Shown here in pieces: positions 1 to 7,983 of a DNA stretch of 64,000 nt. The stretch spans positions 1,364,001 to 1,428,000 of the forward strand of contig NZ_AP024488.1 in the NCBI RefSeq assembly GCF_021654575.1. Reading direction: 5' to 3'. The notes under the pieces are model-generated. The model did no database searches. It worked only from the letters and a program-made list of their open reading frames with translations, and was not told the origin of the DNA. The translations under genes and the position numbers were made by a program. The stretch comes from Desulfoluna limicola (lineage in GTDB: Bacteria > Desulfobacterota > Desulfobacteria > Desulfobacterales > Desulfolunaceae). How positions within the stretch are numbered: position 1 is the stretch's first letter; every line of letters starts with the position of its first letter.

Positions 1-1058
1 ACAACCTGGAGAAGCTGACGGGCCGACACGCCTTTATCGTTACCGATCCGTTTATGGTGAAGATGGGGTTTACCGACCGCGTCATCAGCTGCCTGGAGCG
101 TGCGAATATCAGCCAGAGCGTTTTTGACAAGGTTGAGCCCGACCCTTCCCTTCAGACCGTGCAAAAAGGGACGGTGAAGCTCCTTTCCGACGGCGCGGAT
201 CTTGTCATTGCACTGGGGGGAGGCTCGGCCATCGACGCGGCCAAGGCGATGATGTACTTCGCTTACAAAGCGGACCCCTCCAAAGCAAAACCCCAGCTGG
301 TGGTGATTCCCACCACCAGCGGCACGGGCTCCGAAGTGACCGCCGTCACCGTGGTGACCGACACCGAGCAGCAGATGAAGATTCCGCTCATTGACGACCT
401 AATCCTTCCGGACATGGCCGTTTTGGACGCACGCTTCACCCGCTCCGTGCCCCCTTCGGTGACTGCCGCCACCGGCATGGATGTTCTCACCCATGCCCTG
501 GAGGCCTTTGTCTCCACCCCGGCCAACGCCTTTACCGACCTCTACGCGGTGCACGCCATCAAGTACGTGTTCCGGTACCTCTTGAGGTGCTACCGCAACG
601 GAGACGACATGGAGGCGCGCCAGAACATGCTTCTGGCATCCTGCATGGCGGGCATGGCCTTTAACAACAGCGGTCTCGGCGTGGCCCACAGCATGGCCCA
701 TACCCTGGGCGGGCTGTTCCACATACCCCACGGCAAAGCCAACGCCGTGCTGCTCCCTTACGTCATCCGTTTCAACAGCTTTGACGTTCGGGACCGTTAC
801 CGCACCATCGCCAAGAAGCTCGAACTTCCCTGCGAGACCGTGGAGCAGGGCAACGAGAGCCTCATTGAGGCGGTGCGATGGCTCAACAGCCAGATGGGTA
901 TTCCCAACAGAGTCCGGGACCTGGGAATCAAAGAAGACGATTTCCAGACCGCCCTTGAAACCATGGCCCGGCATGCCATGGACGACGCCTGCACAACGAC
1001 CAACCCGAGACGCCCCTCCCCGAGGGACATCCGGCAGTTGCTGCGCAAGGCTTATTAA
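1..1058 (+). CDS. pduQ: Iron-dependent alcohol dehydrogenase, copy A (5' end outside window)
   Basis: Iron-containing alcohol dehydrogenase of the PduQ/EutG group, expected to reduce acetaldehyde to ethanol and recycle NADH for the microcompartment. Only the C-terminal ~350 residues are inside the window; the reading frame starts at base 3, and comparison with the full copy at 31777 shows that only about 20 N-terminal residues are missing. The nucleotide-binding motif ALGGGSAIDAAKA is seen near the start. The metal-binding region runs from TGMDVLTHALEA to VAHSMAH and FHIPHGKANAVLLP, supplying the usual Asp and three His ligands. PduS and PduT follow, matching the Q-S-T order of pdu operons, so PduQ is a better label than EutG, though both fit. 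The second copy at 31777 is nearly identical in protein sequence. Confidence 0.9.
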   Translation, partial: NLEKLTGRHAFIVTDPFMVKMGFTDRVISCLERANISQSVFDKVEPDPSLQTVQKGTVKLLSDGADLVIALGGGSAIDAAKAMMYFAYKADPSKAKPQLVVIPTTSGTGSEVTAVTVVTDTEQQMKIPLIDDLILPDMAVLDARFTRSVPPSVTAATGMDVLTHALEAFVSTPANAFTDLYAVHAIKYVFRYLLRCYRNGDDMEARQNMLLASCMAGMAFNNSGLGVAHSMAHTLGGLFHIPHGKANAVLLPYVIRFNSFDVRDRYRTIAKKLELPCETVEQGNESLIEAVRWLNSQMGIPNRVRDLGIKEDDFQTALETMARHAMDDACTTTNPRRPSPRDIRQLLRKAY

Positions 1059-1063
1059 AAACA

Positions 1064-1356
1064 TGCCTCCGGCGGCAAGGTGAGCCACCTTGAAAGCGGG
1101 TTGCCGATGCGCTTTGTCCCTCGTTCCTCGGGGCAAATCGCATCGGCCTTCACTTCCTTCTGTAACGAACTCTACAGATGAGAGTTGGCAGTATCGGGCA
1201 TTCGTTTTTAAGGGGCAGCTGGCGTGGTTTATTCTGCCGCCAAAACTACGGAGAGCCCGTAAAGCTTTAAGTTACAGGAACCTTCACGCATCCCCGCTTC
1301 TATAGAAGCGCGGGGATGCCACCTGGGGTCCAGGGGATCATCCCCTGGCGGAGGCA
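1064..1356. repeat. Intergenic mosaic repeat block with inverted borders
   Basis: The whole gap between the alcohol dehydrogenase and PduS is bounded by TGCCTCCGGC on the left and GGCGGAGGCA on the right, an imperfect inverted repeat. It contains an AAGGTG-agc-CACCTT hairpin and a constant-core hairpin at 1103-1147. Similar blocks fill several other gaps in the window (7511, 9507, 34601, 38172, 42413). Confidence 0.7.
1103..1147. repeat. Constant-core, variable-arm hairpin 1
   Basis: Arms GCCGATGCG and CGCATCGGC pair around a core containing CCCTCGTTCCTCGGG. The core recurs in at least eight other places, while the arm sequence differs each time but stays self-complementary. Confidence 0.75.
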
Positions 1357-1377
1357 ATAGAATAAGTGGGATTTTAT

Positions 1378-2712
1378 ATGAAAGACCAGATTGTAGAGAA
1401 GGTAAGAAACGCCGGCGTTGTAGGTGCCGGTGGCGCGGGATTTCCCACGCATGTCAAGATCAACGCCGAGGTGGACACGGTTCTGGTGAACGGTGCCTCC
1501 TGCGAGCCGCTTCTGATGAGCGACCCCTACATCATGGAGCATGAGCTCGATATCATGATTGACGGCTTGAATGCCGTCCTCGATGCCACCGGCGCCAAGC
1601 GCGGGGTGATCTGCATCAAGGGCAAGCACGGCAAAGCCCTTGAGACCATCAAAGAGGCCGTGGCCAAAGACACCACCGGACGCCTCGAGGCCTTCGAGCT
1701 GAGAGACTTTTACCCTGCCGGCGACGAGCAGGTGCTGGTGAAGGAAGTTACCGGCCGCACCGTTCCCGAGGCGGGCATTCCCCTTCAGGTGGGCGTGGTG
1801 GTGAGCAACACCGAATCCCTCTACAACATCGCCAACGCCATGAAGGACATTCCCCTTACCGAGCGTTACGTCACCGTAACAGGCGAAGTGGGGCAGGACA
1901 TGGTGGTGAAGGTTCCCGTGGGAACCATCGTTGCCGACCTTCTTGAGTTTGCAGGCGGCACCAAAATTTCTGAGTACAAGGTTGTGGACGGCGGCCCCAT
2001 GATGGGGCGCGTGCTCCCCGACACCGACCAGCCCGTCACCAAGGTGACCAGCGGCCTGATTGTCCTGGATCCCGAACACAACGTGGTCAAAGGCAAGGTC
2101 ATGGACCCTGCGGCCATCAAGCGGATCACCGGCACCGTCTGCTGCCAGTGCACCCACTGTACCGAGCTCTGCCCTCGAAATCTTCTGGGGCACTCGATTA
2201 ACCCCCACAAGCTTATGCGTACCCTTTCAGCACCGGAAATGGATCCGAAGGTTCGCATGGAAGCGCTTCTCTGCTGCGAGTGCGGTATCTGCGAGAAGTT
2301 CGCCTGCCCCATGGGCATTTCGCCCCGTGAGGTGAACATGCTCATCAAGAAAGAGCTCATGCAAGAGGGCATCCGATGGCCCGCCACCGGTGAAGAGCCG
2401 AAAAACCACCCCATGCGTGACGTTCGGTACGTGCCCACCAAACGACTGATGCAGCGTCTGGACGTGCTGAAGTACGACACCCACCCCGGCATGCCCGAAG
2501 AGACCTTTGTCCCTGAGCGTGTCGTCATTCCGCTTTCCCAGCACATCGGCGCACCCGCGCAGTGCCTGGTGAAGGAGGGGGACACCGTCAGGAAAGGTGA
2601 CCTCATCGGCGAAATTCCCGAAGGGGCCCTGGGTGCTCGCATCCACGCCAGCATCGATGGCGTCGTCACCTCCGTTGAGGGCGGCGTGGTGAGAATTTCA
2701 CGCAACGGCTAA
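1378..2712 (+). CDS. pduS: PduS-like RnfC-type iron-sulfur flavoprotein, copy A
   Basis: RnfC-related electron-transfer protein of the PduS family, known as a cobalamin reductase and thought to move electrons across or inside the microcompartment shell. The N-terminus AGVVGAGGAGFPTHVKI is the family signature for the nucleotide/flavin-binding part. Two [4Fe-4S] motifs are visible, with cysteines at about 255, 256, 258, 261 and 265, and at 299, 300, 302, 305 and 310. A C-terminal biotinyl-lipoyl-like hammerhead segment (KGDLIGEIPEGALGARIHA) follows. I chose the ATG at 1378 because it aligns with other PduS N-termini; an in-frame GTG at 1366 is possible. Its partner shell protein PduT lies directly downstream. 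It fits both reduction of cobalamin for EutBC and general redox supply. Confidence 0.9.
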   Translation: MKDQIVEKVRNAGVVGAGGAGFPTHVKINAEVDTVLVNGASCEPLLMSDPYIMEHELDIMIDGLNAVLDATGAKRGVICIKGKHGKALETIKEAVAKDTTGRLEAFELRDFYPAGDEQVLVKEVTGRTVPEAGIPLQVGVVVSNTESLYNIANAMKDIPLTERYVTVTGEVGQDMVVKVPVGTIVADLLEFAGGTKISEYKVVDGGPMMGRVLPDTDQPVTKVTSGLIVLDPEHNVVKGKVMDPAAIKRITGTVCCQCTHCTELCPRNLLGHSINPHKLMRTLSAPEMDPKVRMEALLCCECGICEKFACPMGISPREVNMLIKKELMQEGIRWPATGEEPKNHPMRDVRYVPTKRLMQRLDVLKYDTHPGMPEETFVPERVVIPLSQHIGAPAQCLVKEGDTVRKGDLIGEIPEGALGARIHASIDGVVTSVEGGVVRISRNG

Positions 2713-2720
2713 GCAAACTT

Positions 2721-2882
2721 GGCCTCCGGCGGGTCGCTTTTTTGAAAAAAAGCTCCGCAAAAAACTTTTCGGTTGTGGGGCATGTGGGACTACCCGTTCA
2801 CGACATGCACATTGAAATGAATACGGGCGAAGCCCGTTAGCGAATGTGACGCGCCCGAGGAACCAGGGCTCGGAGCATTCGC
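2721..2882. repeat. Interspersed repeat fragments before pduT copy A
   Basis: The PduS-PduT gap opens with GGCCTCCGGCGGGTCGC and a GCTTTTTTGAAAAAAAGC hairpin. It ends in an inverted-orientation constant-core hairpin at 2840-2882 (arms GCGAATG/CATTCGC around CCCGAGGAACCAGGGC), next to the ACGGGC-gaa-GCCCGT small hairpin that accompanies this core elsewhere. Confidence 0.6.
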
Positions 2883-2904
2883 GAACCTGTAAAGAGGTAA
2901 GAGT

Positions 2905-3456
2905 ATGAATTACAGAACGATTGGTGTTGTGGAACTCAACAGCATCGCCCTGGGCATGCAGACTGCAGATGAAATGAGCAAGGCCGCCACCGTGACCCTT
3001 GTCATGGCTCGCCCCACCTGTCCCGGACGTTACCTGGTCATGGTGGCCGGTGACACCGGTTCCGTTAAAAGCTCCGTGGAAGCAGGCCGTGAAGTGGCCG
3101 GTGACATGGTGATCGACTGGTTTGTGATTTCCAGCATCCACCCCACGGTTCTTCCCGCCCTGTCAGGGGCCACCATCGTCCCCCGCATCAACGCCCTCGG
3201 GGTCATCGAAACCTACACCGTGGCCTCCTGCATCCTTGCGGCAGACGCAGCCGCCAAGTCCGGTCAGGTGGACCTCATCGAAATCCGCTTTGCAGCGGGG
3301 CTTGCCGGAAAGTCTTACGTCTCCATGACCGGCGACGTGGGCTCTGTGAAGGCATCTGTGGCCGCAGGCATCGAAGGGGTTGGCGAGTCCGGCCCCGTCT
3401 ACAGCCACGTGGTCATTCCCTCTCCCAGCGAAGACCTCAAAGCGCAGCTTATGTAA
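2905..3456 (+). CDS. pduT: PduT-type tandem BMC-domain shell protein, copy A
   Basis: Trimer-forming microcompartment shell protein with two BMC domains (about residues 5-85 and 95-180). PduT homologues carry a [4Fe-4S] cluster in the central pore held by one Cys per subunit; here the motif PTCPGRY places that Cys at residue 39, and the diagnostic segment SSIHPTVLPALSG is present. It is 183 residues, the normal family size. The start is the ATG preceded by AAAGAGGTAAGAG. It is paired with PduS upstream, so electron exchange through the shell is the likely role. The same protein is encoded at 34825 with only a few substitutions. Confidence 0.95.
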   Translation: MNYRTIGVVELNSIALGMQTADEMSKAATVTLVMARPTCPGRYLVMVAGDTGSVKSSVEAGREVAGDMVIDWFVISSIHPTVLPALSGATIVPRINALGVIETYTVASCILAADAAAKSGQVDLIEIRFAAGLAGKSYVSMTGDVGSVKASVAAGIEGVGESGPVYSHVVIPSPSEDLKAQLM

Positions 3457-3464
3457 CGCAAGCA

Positions 3465-3571
3465 GGCCGGCTTACTTCCTTGGGCCGGTCGGCATCATGG
3501 GGGAGCACCTGTTCCTCCATGATCCTGAGTTTCGATGCGTGTCGCTTCAGGTATCGGAGCTCAGGATCATG
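3465..3571 (+). ncRNA. Three-stem structured element, copy 1
   Basis: Immediately after the pduT stop are three successive hairpins: GGCCGGC...GGCCGGTC, then GGGGGAGC-acct-GTTCCTCC at 3499-3518, then a long stem CATGATCCTGAG...CTCAGGATCATG at 3518-3571 with an inner CGAT/ATCG helix. Two more copies occur at 35384 and 38365, and paired positions change together among the copies, which supports an RNA structure. No T-run follows, so it is not an ordinary terminator. Its function is unknown; it could protect an mRNA 3' end or control the gene downstream. Confidence 0.6.
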
Positions 3572-3687
3572 ATTAAACGAAAACTCTAAATCAACATGGA
3601 CGCTGAATCTGATGTGCGTGCGACGTATGGGACGGGTGCACGCCTGTAGTTATATTCCAAATTACGATTGTTTAAGGAGTTTGAAGT

Positions 3688-4923
3688 ATGATGTTTAAGA
3701 AAGGAATGGCATGGATGGTGGGTGCCCTTGTTATGGCCGGCACCGCACTTACCAGCGCAAGCGCCATGGCGGAAGTGAAGCTCGCAGATGGCAACTGGAA
3801 CCCTGCTGTCAAAGCAAAGCTTGAAAAGATCATTGCCGAGAATGCTTTTCAGGGCAAAAAAGCGGTGTTTGACTTCGACAACACCACCGTCTGCCGTGAT
3901 ATCGGTGAGGCCACCTTCGCCGCCATGGTGGAAGCGGGGCAGCTGACTCTCGATAAAGTCTCCCGCGATGTGACTCCCTCCTCCTTTGTCCTCGGAGATA
4001 AAACGGTTTCTCTGGATACCGTGAAAGACCTGCCCGAGTTCTACGAGGATTTCCTCTCCGCCACCAAGCACCAGGCCGGTGAGAAGACCCCTTATTCCAA
4101 CAGCTACGCCTGGGTCGTTCAGATCATGGCGGGCATGACCCCCGCCCAGATCCTCCCCTTCAGCGAGAAGGCCTTCGGCAACAACATCGCCCTTAAGGAT
4201 TCCGGTGCGGCTGATCTCAAAGAGACCAAGATCAATGGTTACCGCATGCCGTTCTTCTACCCCGAAATGGTGGATCTCTACGGTGCCCTTCTGACGAACG
4301 GCTACGAGGTGTACGTCTGCTCTGCCTCCAACATCTGGACCGTTCGATGGATGGTTACCGAGAACATGAACAAGCTCATCGAAGCCAAGTACGGCAAGGG
4401 TATCGGTATCGCTCCCGACCACGTCATCGGCGTGAACGTTCTTCTGAAAGACAAGCGTGACGGCAAGCTTTACAAGGACCAGCTCCTGGTGAAAAGCAAC
4501 GCCAAGTACGCCGCCCTGGACCGCGATGAACTCTCCAACTATGAGTTGACCAGCCAGATCGTTTACCCCATCACCGGGTACTTCGGCAAGGTAGCCAACA
4601 TCATCAAGCATGTCACCAAAGAGCGTCCCTTCCTCATCGGCGGTGACAGCAACAACGACCTCCCCATGCTGGACCGCGCCGAGAACCGTCTCTGGATCAC
4701 CCGTCTTGAGTCCATGGGTTACCAGAAGGGCCTTGTCGAGCAGGCCTCCGACTCCCTTCCCGGCAACTGGATGCTCCAGCCTGCACTCTACAAGAAATCT
4801 CCCGGTTTTGTGGCCACCAAGGCCGACCTGGAGAAGCGCCTTGCGCCCAAGGCTTCTGCCCTTGAGACCCCCACCAAGGTGGTGAGCTTCCTCAAGGAAA
4901 ACGGTCAGCTGGCTGACTTCTAA
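3688..4923 (+). CDS. Periplasmic HAD-family phosphatase, probably phosphocholine/phosphoethanolamine phosphatase
   Basis: Predicted exported HAD-superfamily phosphatase of 411 residues. A signal peptide covers about residues 1-28, ending ASAMA. HAD motif I is FDFDNTTVC, with the nucleophile at Asp62 and acid/base at Asp64. The Mg-binding motif GGDSNNDLPML lies near residue 320. Signal peptide plus this HAD fold recalls Pseudomonas phosphorylcholine phosphatase PchP. Its place between a shell gene and eutBC suggests it frees ethanolamine or choline from phosphorylated headgroups outside the membrane. The specific substrate is inferred from context and is not proved by any motif. The start is the first of two adjacent ATGs after AAGGAG. 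A second secreted phosphatase flanks the other end of the locus at 40793. Confidence 0.75.
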   Translation: MMFKKGMAWMVGALVMAGTALTSASAMAEVKLADGNWNPAVKAKLEKIIAENAFQGKKAVFDFDNTTVCRDIGEATFAAMVEAGQLTLDKVSRDVTPSSFVLGDKTVSLDTVKDLPEFYEDFLSATKHQAGEKTPYSNSYAWVVQIMAGMTPAQILPFSEKAFGNNIALKDSGAADLKETKINGYRMPFFYPEMVDLYGALLTNGYEVYVCSASNIWTVRWMVTENMNKLIEAKYGKGIGIAPDHVIGVNVLLKDKRDGKLYKDQLLVKSNAKYAALDRDELSNYELTSQIVYPITGYFGKVANIIKHVTKERPFLIGGDSNNDLPMLDRAENRLWITRLESMGYQKGLVEQASDSLPGNWMLQPALYKKSPGFVATKADLEKRLAPKASALETPTKVVSFLKENGQLADF

Positions 4924-4944
4924 GCCAACTAAAAAAAAGAAAAA

Positions 4945-5024
4945 CGCATGCGCCGGGGCTCAATCCGGCACATGCGCTTAGGGAATGTGTCGAAGGCCCG
5001 CGGTCAGAGGTGGGGCCTTCGACA
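4945..5024 (+). promoter_or_regulatory. Two tandem hairpins in the eutB leader
   Basis: A hairpin with arms CGCATG...CATGCG and an inner GCCGG/CCGGC helix (4945-4976) is followed by a perfect 12-bp stem TGTCGAAGGCCC/GGGCCTTCGACA (4988-5024). Neither is followed by a T-run. They lie about 215 bases before eutB and could be a leader structure or processed 3' end. The loops do not match the ANTAR hexaloop rule. Confidence 0.4.
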
Positions 5025-5237
5025 TCAAAAGGACCTTAACACAAAAGGGCCTTGTTAGAAAATACCCCGATATAAAAGGGGTTGCGGTAAGTCAACGAGG
5101 ATGTGTCCGCAAGCCATATGCGTTTTCATGGGCCACAACGTCACAATGGGCCGAATGAACGCAGCGTCCGTAGGGCTGCCCGCCTATAAGGACAGTGCAT
5201 TTGCGAGGCCATCGCATGATGTGAAGGAGAAGTGCAC

Positions 5238-6599
5238 GTGAATTTAAGAAGCCAGATCGGTGACAAGGTTTTTGCGTTCTCATCGGTCCGAGACGTTCTG
5301 GCAAAAGCCAACAATGAGAAATCCGGCGACGCCCTGGCCGGAATCGCCGCCGAGTCGGCCACCGAACGCGTGGCGGCCAAGCTCTGCCTTGCCAATCTCC
5401 AGCTGAAAGACATCTACGAGAACCCGGTCATTCCCTATGAATCAGATGAGGTGACCCGGGCCATTTACGACGGTCTCAACACCACCATCTACGAGAAGCT
5501 GAAGAACTGGACCGTGGCCGAGTTGCGGGAGACGATCCTCAAAACCCGGCGCCAGGGAGACCTCCTGAACATCAGTCGGGGCCTGACCAGCGAGATGATC
5601 GCCGCGGCCGCCAAACTCATGTCCACCATGGACCTTGTCTACGCCGCCAAAAAGATCAAGGTATCCGCCCACTGCAACACCACCATCGGCCTTCCAGGCA
5701 CCCTGTCGTTCCGCAACCAGCCCAACCACCCCACGGACAACATCGAAGGCATTCTGGCCTCCCTCAAAGAGGGGCTCTCCTTTGGCTCGGGTGACGCCTG
5801 CTTTGGCGTCAACCCCGTGGAAGACAACGTGGAAAACTTCAAGCGGGTCATGGGCGCCATCACCGATTTCAAAGAGAAGTACGACGTGCCCACCCAGTGC
5901 TGCGTGCTTGCCCACGTCACCACCCAGATGCAGGCCCTTGAGCGTAAGGTGCCCCTGGACCTCATGTTCCAGAGCATCGCCGGAACCCAGACTGCAAACG
6001 AAGCGTTTGGCATCTCTGTCTCCATGCTGGACGAAGCCCGGGAGATGGCCCTTCACCTCGGCACCTCCACCGGCCCCAACGTCATGTACTTCGAAACCGG
6101 CCAGGGCTCTGAGATCTCCCTCGACTGCCACCATGGCGTGGATATCATGACCCTCGAAGCCCGCTGCTATGGCATGGCCCGTCGCTACAACCCCTTTATG
6201 CTCAACAACGTCTCCGGTTTTATCGGGCCCGAGACCATCTACACCGGCAAAGAGGTGATCCGGGCCGACCTGGAAGACCTCTTCATGGGAAAGATGCACG
6301 GCATCCCCATGGGGATCGCCCCCTGCTACACCAACCACATGAAGGCCGATCAGGACGACCAGGAACTGGGCACCATGCTCTGCGCCATGGCCGGTTCCAA
6401 CTTCTTCATGGGCGTTTCCGGCGGCGACGACTGCATGCTCAACTACCAGGACACCAGCTATCACGATGACGCCGCCGCACGCGAGATCCTTGCCCTGAGA
6501 CCGGCACCGGAGTTCGAAAAATGGCTGGAGAACTGGGGCATCATGGAAGAGGGCTGCCTTACTGAAGCAGCCGGTGACCCGTCTATCTTCGATAAATAA
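5238..6599 (+). CDS. eutB: Ethanolamine ammonia-lyase large subunit
   Basis: Catalytic large subunit of adenosylcobalamin-dependent ethanolamine ammonia-lyase, which converts ethanolamine to acetaldehyde and ammonia inside the compartment. The 453-residue protein matches the length of E. coli EutB and shares segments such as SGDVLAG-like SGDALAG, NTTIGLPGT, LAHVTTQ, YFETGQGS, FIGPE and CCYTNH-like PCYTNH. I chose GTG at 5238 because the product MNLRSQIGDKVF aligns with the known N-terminus and the GAAGGAGA ribosome site is then 7 bases away; the GTG at 5232 would be too close. eutC follows after 14 bases, so the two are co-translated. A structured leader precedes it. Confidence 0.97.
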   Translation: MNLRSQIGDKVFAFSSVRDVLAKANNEKSGDALAGIAAESATERVAAKLCLANLQLKDIYENPVIPYESDEVTRAIYDGLNTTIYEKLKNWTVAELRETILKTRRQGDLLNISRGLTSEMIAAAAKLMSTMDLVYAAKKIKVSAHCNTTIGLPGTLSFRNQPNHPTDNIEGILASLKEGLSFGSGDACFGVNPVEDNVENFKRVMGAITDFKEKYDVPTQCCVLAHVTTQMQALERKVPLDLMFQSIAGTQTANEAFGISVSMLDEAREMALHLGTSTGPNVMYFETGQGSEISLDCHHGVDIMTLEARCYGMARRYNPFMLNNVSGFIGPETIYTGKEVIRADLEDLFMGKMHGIPMGIAPCYTNHMKADQDDQELGTMLCAMAGSNFFMGVSGGDDCMLNYQDTSYHDDAAAREILALRPAPEFEKWLENWGIMEEGCLTEAAGDPSIFDK

Positions 6600-6613
6600 G
6601 GAGGGCATGCGAG

Positions 6614-7495
6614 ATGAATGAACAAGCACTGATCGAAAGCGTTATCAGCAAGTTGCTGGAGGAGGGCGTTATTAATGGGGCCCCTTCAGCTAAAACGACT
6701 GCAGCCATAGCATCGTCGGCCTCCTTTCACGGGGCTCCCGTGACCCTTCCGCCCCTTGACGAAGTGAAGGTCGACAACCCCAAAAACATGGCGGCCCTGG
6801 AGGCCATGAGGAAATCCACCCCCGCCCGTATTCTCATGGGCCGGTGCGGTGCGCGCCAGAAAACACACTCCTTTCTTCACTTCCAGGCCGACCACGCCGC
6901 CGCCGTGGATGCCGTCTTTCTCGATGTCTCGGATGCCTGCTTAGCCGAAAACGGCCTCTTCGGCGTTCAGACCACCGTCAAAGACAAAGACGAATTTCTC
7001 ATGAAGCCCGAACTGGGTAAAAAGCTGAGTGAAGAGGCAAAGAAGACGATCCTCGACAAATGCGAGAAGGGAGCCCAGGTCCAGATCATCGTGGTGGACG
7101 GCTTGAGCTCCACCGCCATCGAAGCCAACATCGCAGACACCGTGCCCGCCCTTATGCAGGGCCTCAAAGCCGAAGGCATCTCCGTGGGAACCCCTTTCTT
7201 TGTGAAGTACGGCCGCGTGGGGGTCATGGACGAGGTGGGCGCACTCCTTAACTGCGACGTGGTCGTGGAGCTCATCGGTGAACGCCCCGGCCTTATCACC
7301 GCGGAATCCATGAGCGCCTACATGGCCTATAACGCCGGTGAGAAGACCGTGGAGGCCGACCGAACCATTATCTCCAATATCCACAAAGGCGGCACCCCCC
7401 CGGCAGAAGCCGGCGCCCACATGGCCACCGTGGTGAAGCAGATGCTCACCCAAAAAGCCAGCGGCGTGGCTCTCTCTGAGGCGATGAAGGGGTAG
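6614..7495 (+). CDS. eutC: Ethanolamine ammonia-lyase small subunit
   Basis: Small subunit of ethanolamine ammonia-lyase, which helps bind the adenosylcobalamin cofactor at the EutB interface. It has 293 residues, typical of EutC. The first ~20 residues (MNEQALIESVISKLLEEG) form an amphipathic helix, as expected for a compartment-targeting peptide, followed by a variable linker up to about residue 50. The conserved core has the LHFQADHAAAVDAVFLDV segment, VVDGLSSTAIEAN, and the C-terminal GERPGLITAESMSAYMAY and ISNIHKGGTPPAEAGAH motifs. It is translated 14 bases after eutB. It is followed not by eutA directly but by a 488-base repeat-filled gap. Confidence 0.96.
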   Translation: MNEQALIESVISKLLEEGVINGAPSAKTTAAIASSASFHGAPVTLPPLDEVKVDNPKNMAALEAMRKSTPARILMGRCGARQKTHSFLHFQADHAAAVDAVFLDVSDACLAENGLFGVQTTVKDKDEFLMKPELGKKLSEEAKKTILDKCEKGAQVQIIVVDGLSSTAIEANIADTVPALMQGLKAEGISVGTPFFVKYGRVGVMDEVGALLNCDVVVELIGERPGLITAESMSAYMAYNAGEKTVEADRTIISNIHKGGTPPAEAGAHMATVVKQMLTQKASGVALSEAMKG

Positions 7496-7510
7496 GGCAT
7501 AGGAAAAGTC

Positions 7511-7975
7511 TGCCTCCGGCGGCAAGGTGAGCCACCTTGAAAGCTGATTGCCGGAGTGCTTTCTCCCTCGTCCTTCGGGATAAAGCACTCCGGCGTTTGC
7601 CTGGGATTCGCCGGAGTTATGAGGTAGAGGCGCCGTTTGCATGGTGGATGTGTGGTGGTGCAGGCCCTCATGGTTCACGTTGATGAATCGGCAGCATCGT
7701 AGGGTGCATTCCATGCACACACATGCAACCGAAACGTTTTTTGTCCAGCTTTTTTAAGAAGCTGAACGCCCGAGATACTCCGGTGAAAGTCAACTCCAGG
7801 GCTGGCACCGGAGGACCCACGGCTCACGCGCTTGCAACGACCGTGGCATACCCACACACTTAGCGCGAATGCGGATGCGACACACATCGAACTCTGTGGA
7901 ACGTTGCGCATTCGCCATATGGGGTCCAGGGGTGGCAAGGCCACTTAGGCTAAAAGTCCCCTGGCGCCGGAGGCA
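7511..7975. repeat. Intergenic mosaic repeat block between eutC and eutA
   Basis: This 465-base block runs from TGCCTCCGGC to GCCGGAGGCA, inverted borders. Inside are the AAGGTG-agc-CACCTT hairpin and the constant-core hairpin at 7550-7594 whose 13-base arms (GCCGGAGTGCTTT/AAAGCACTCCGGC) pair perfectly. It ends with a CATATGGGGTCCAGGGG module also seen before pduS copy B. The right border GGAGG sits 10 bases before the eutA start and probably serves as its ribosome binding site. I see no gene in it. Confidence 0.65.
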
Positions 7976-7983
7976 GAACCTTT

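Noticed and set aside
4945-5024. ANTAR paired hexaloop target for EutV
   Set aside because: Loops are 8 and about 13 bases and lack the A1/G4 hexaloop pattern.
5025-5237. Cobalamin riboswitch upstream of eutB
   Set aside because: No B12-box-like conserved sequence was seen in the leader, only simple hairpins.
5442-6629. Long antisense open frame of about 395 codons opposite eutB
   Set aside because: It is a shadow of GC-rich third positions in eutB, with no recognisable domain or ribosome site.
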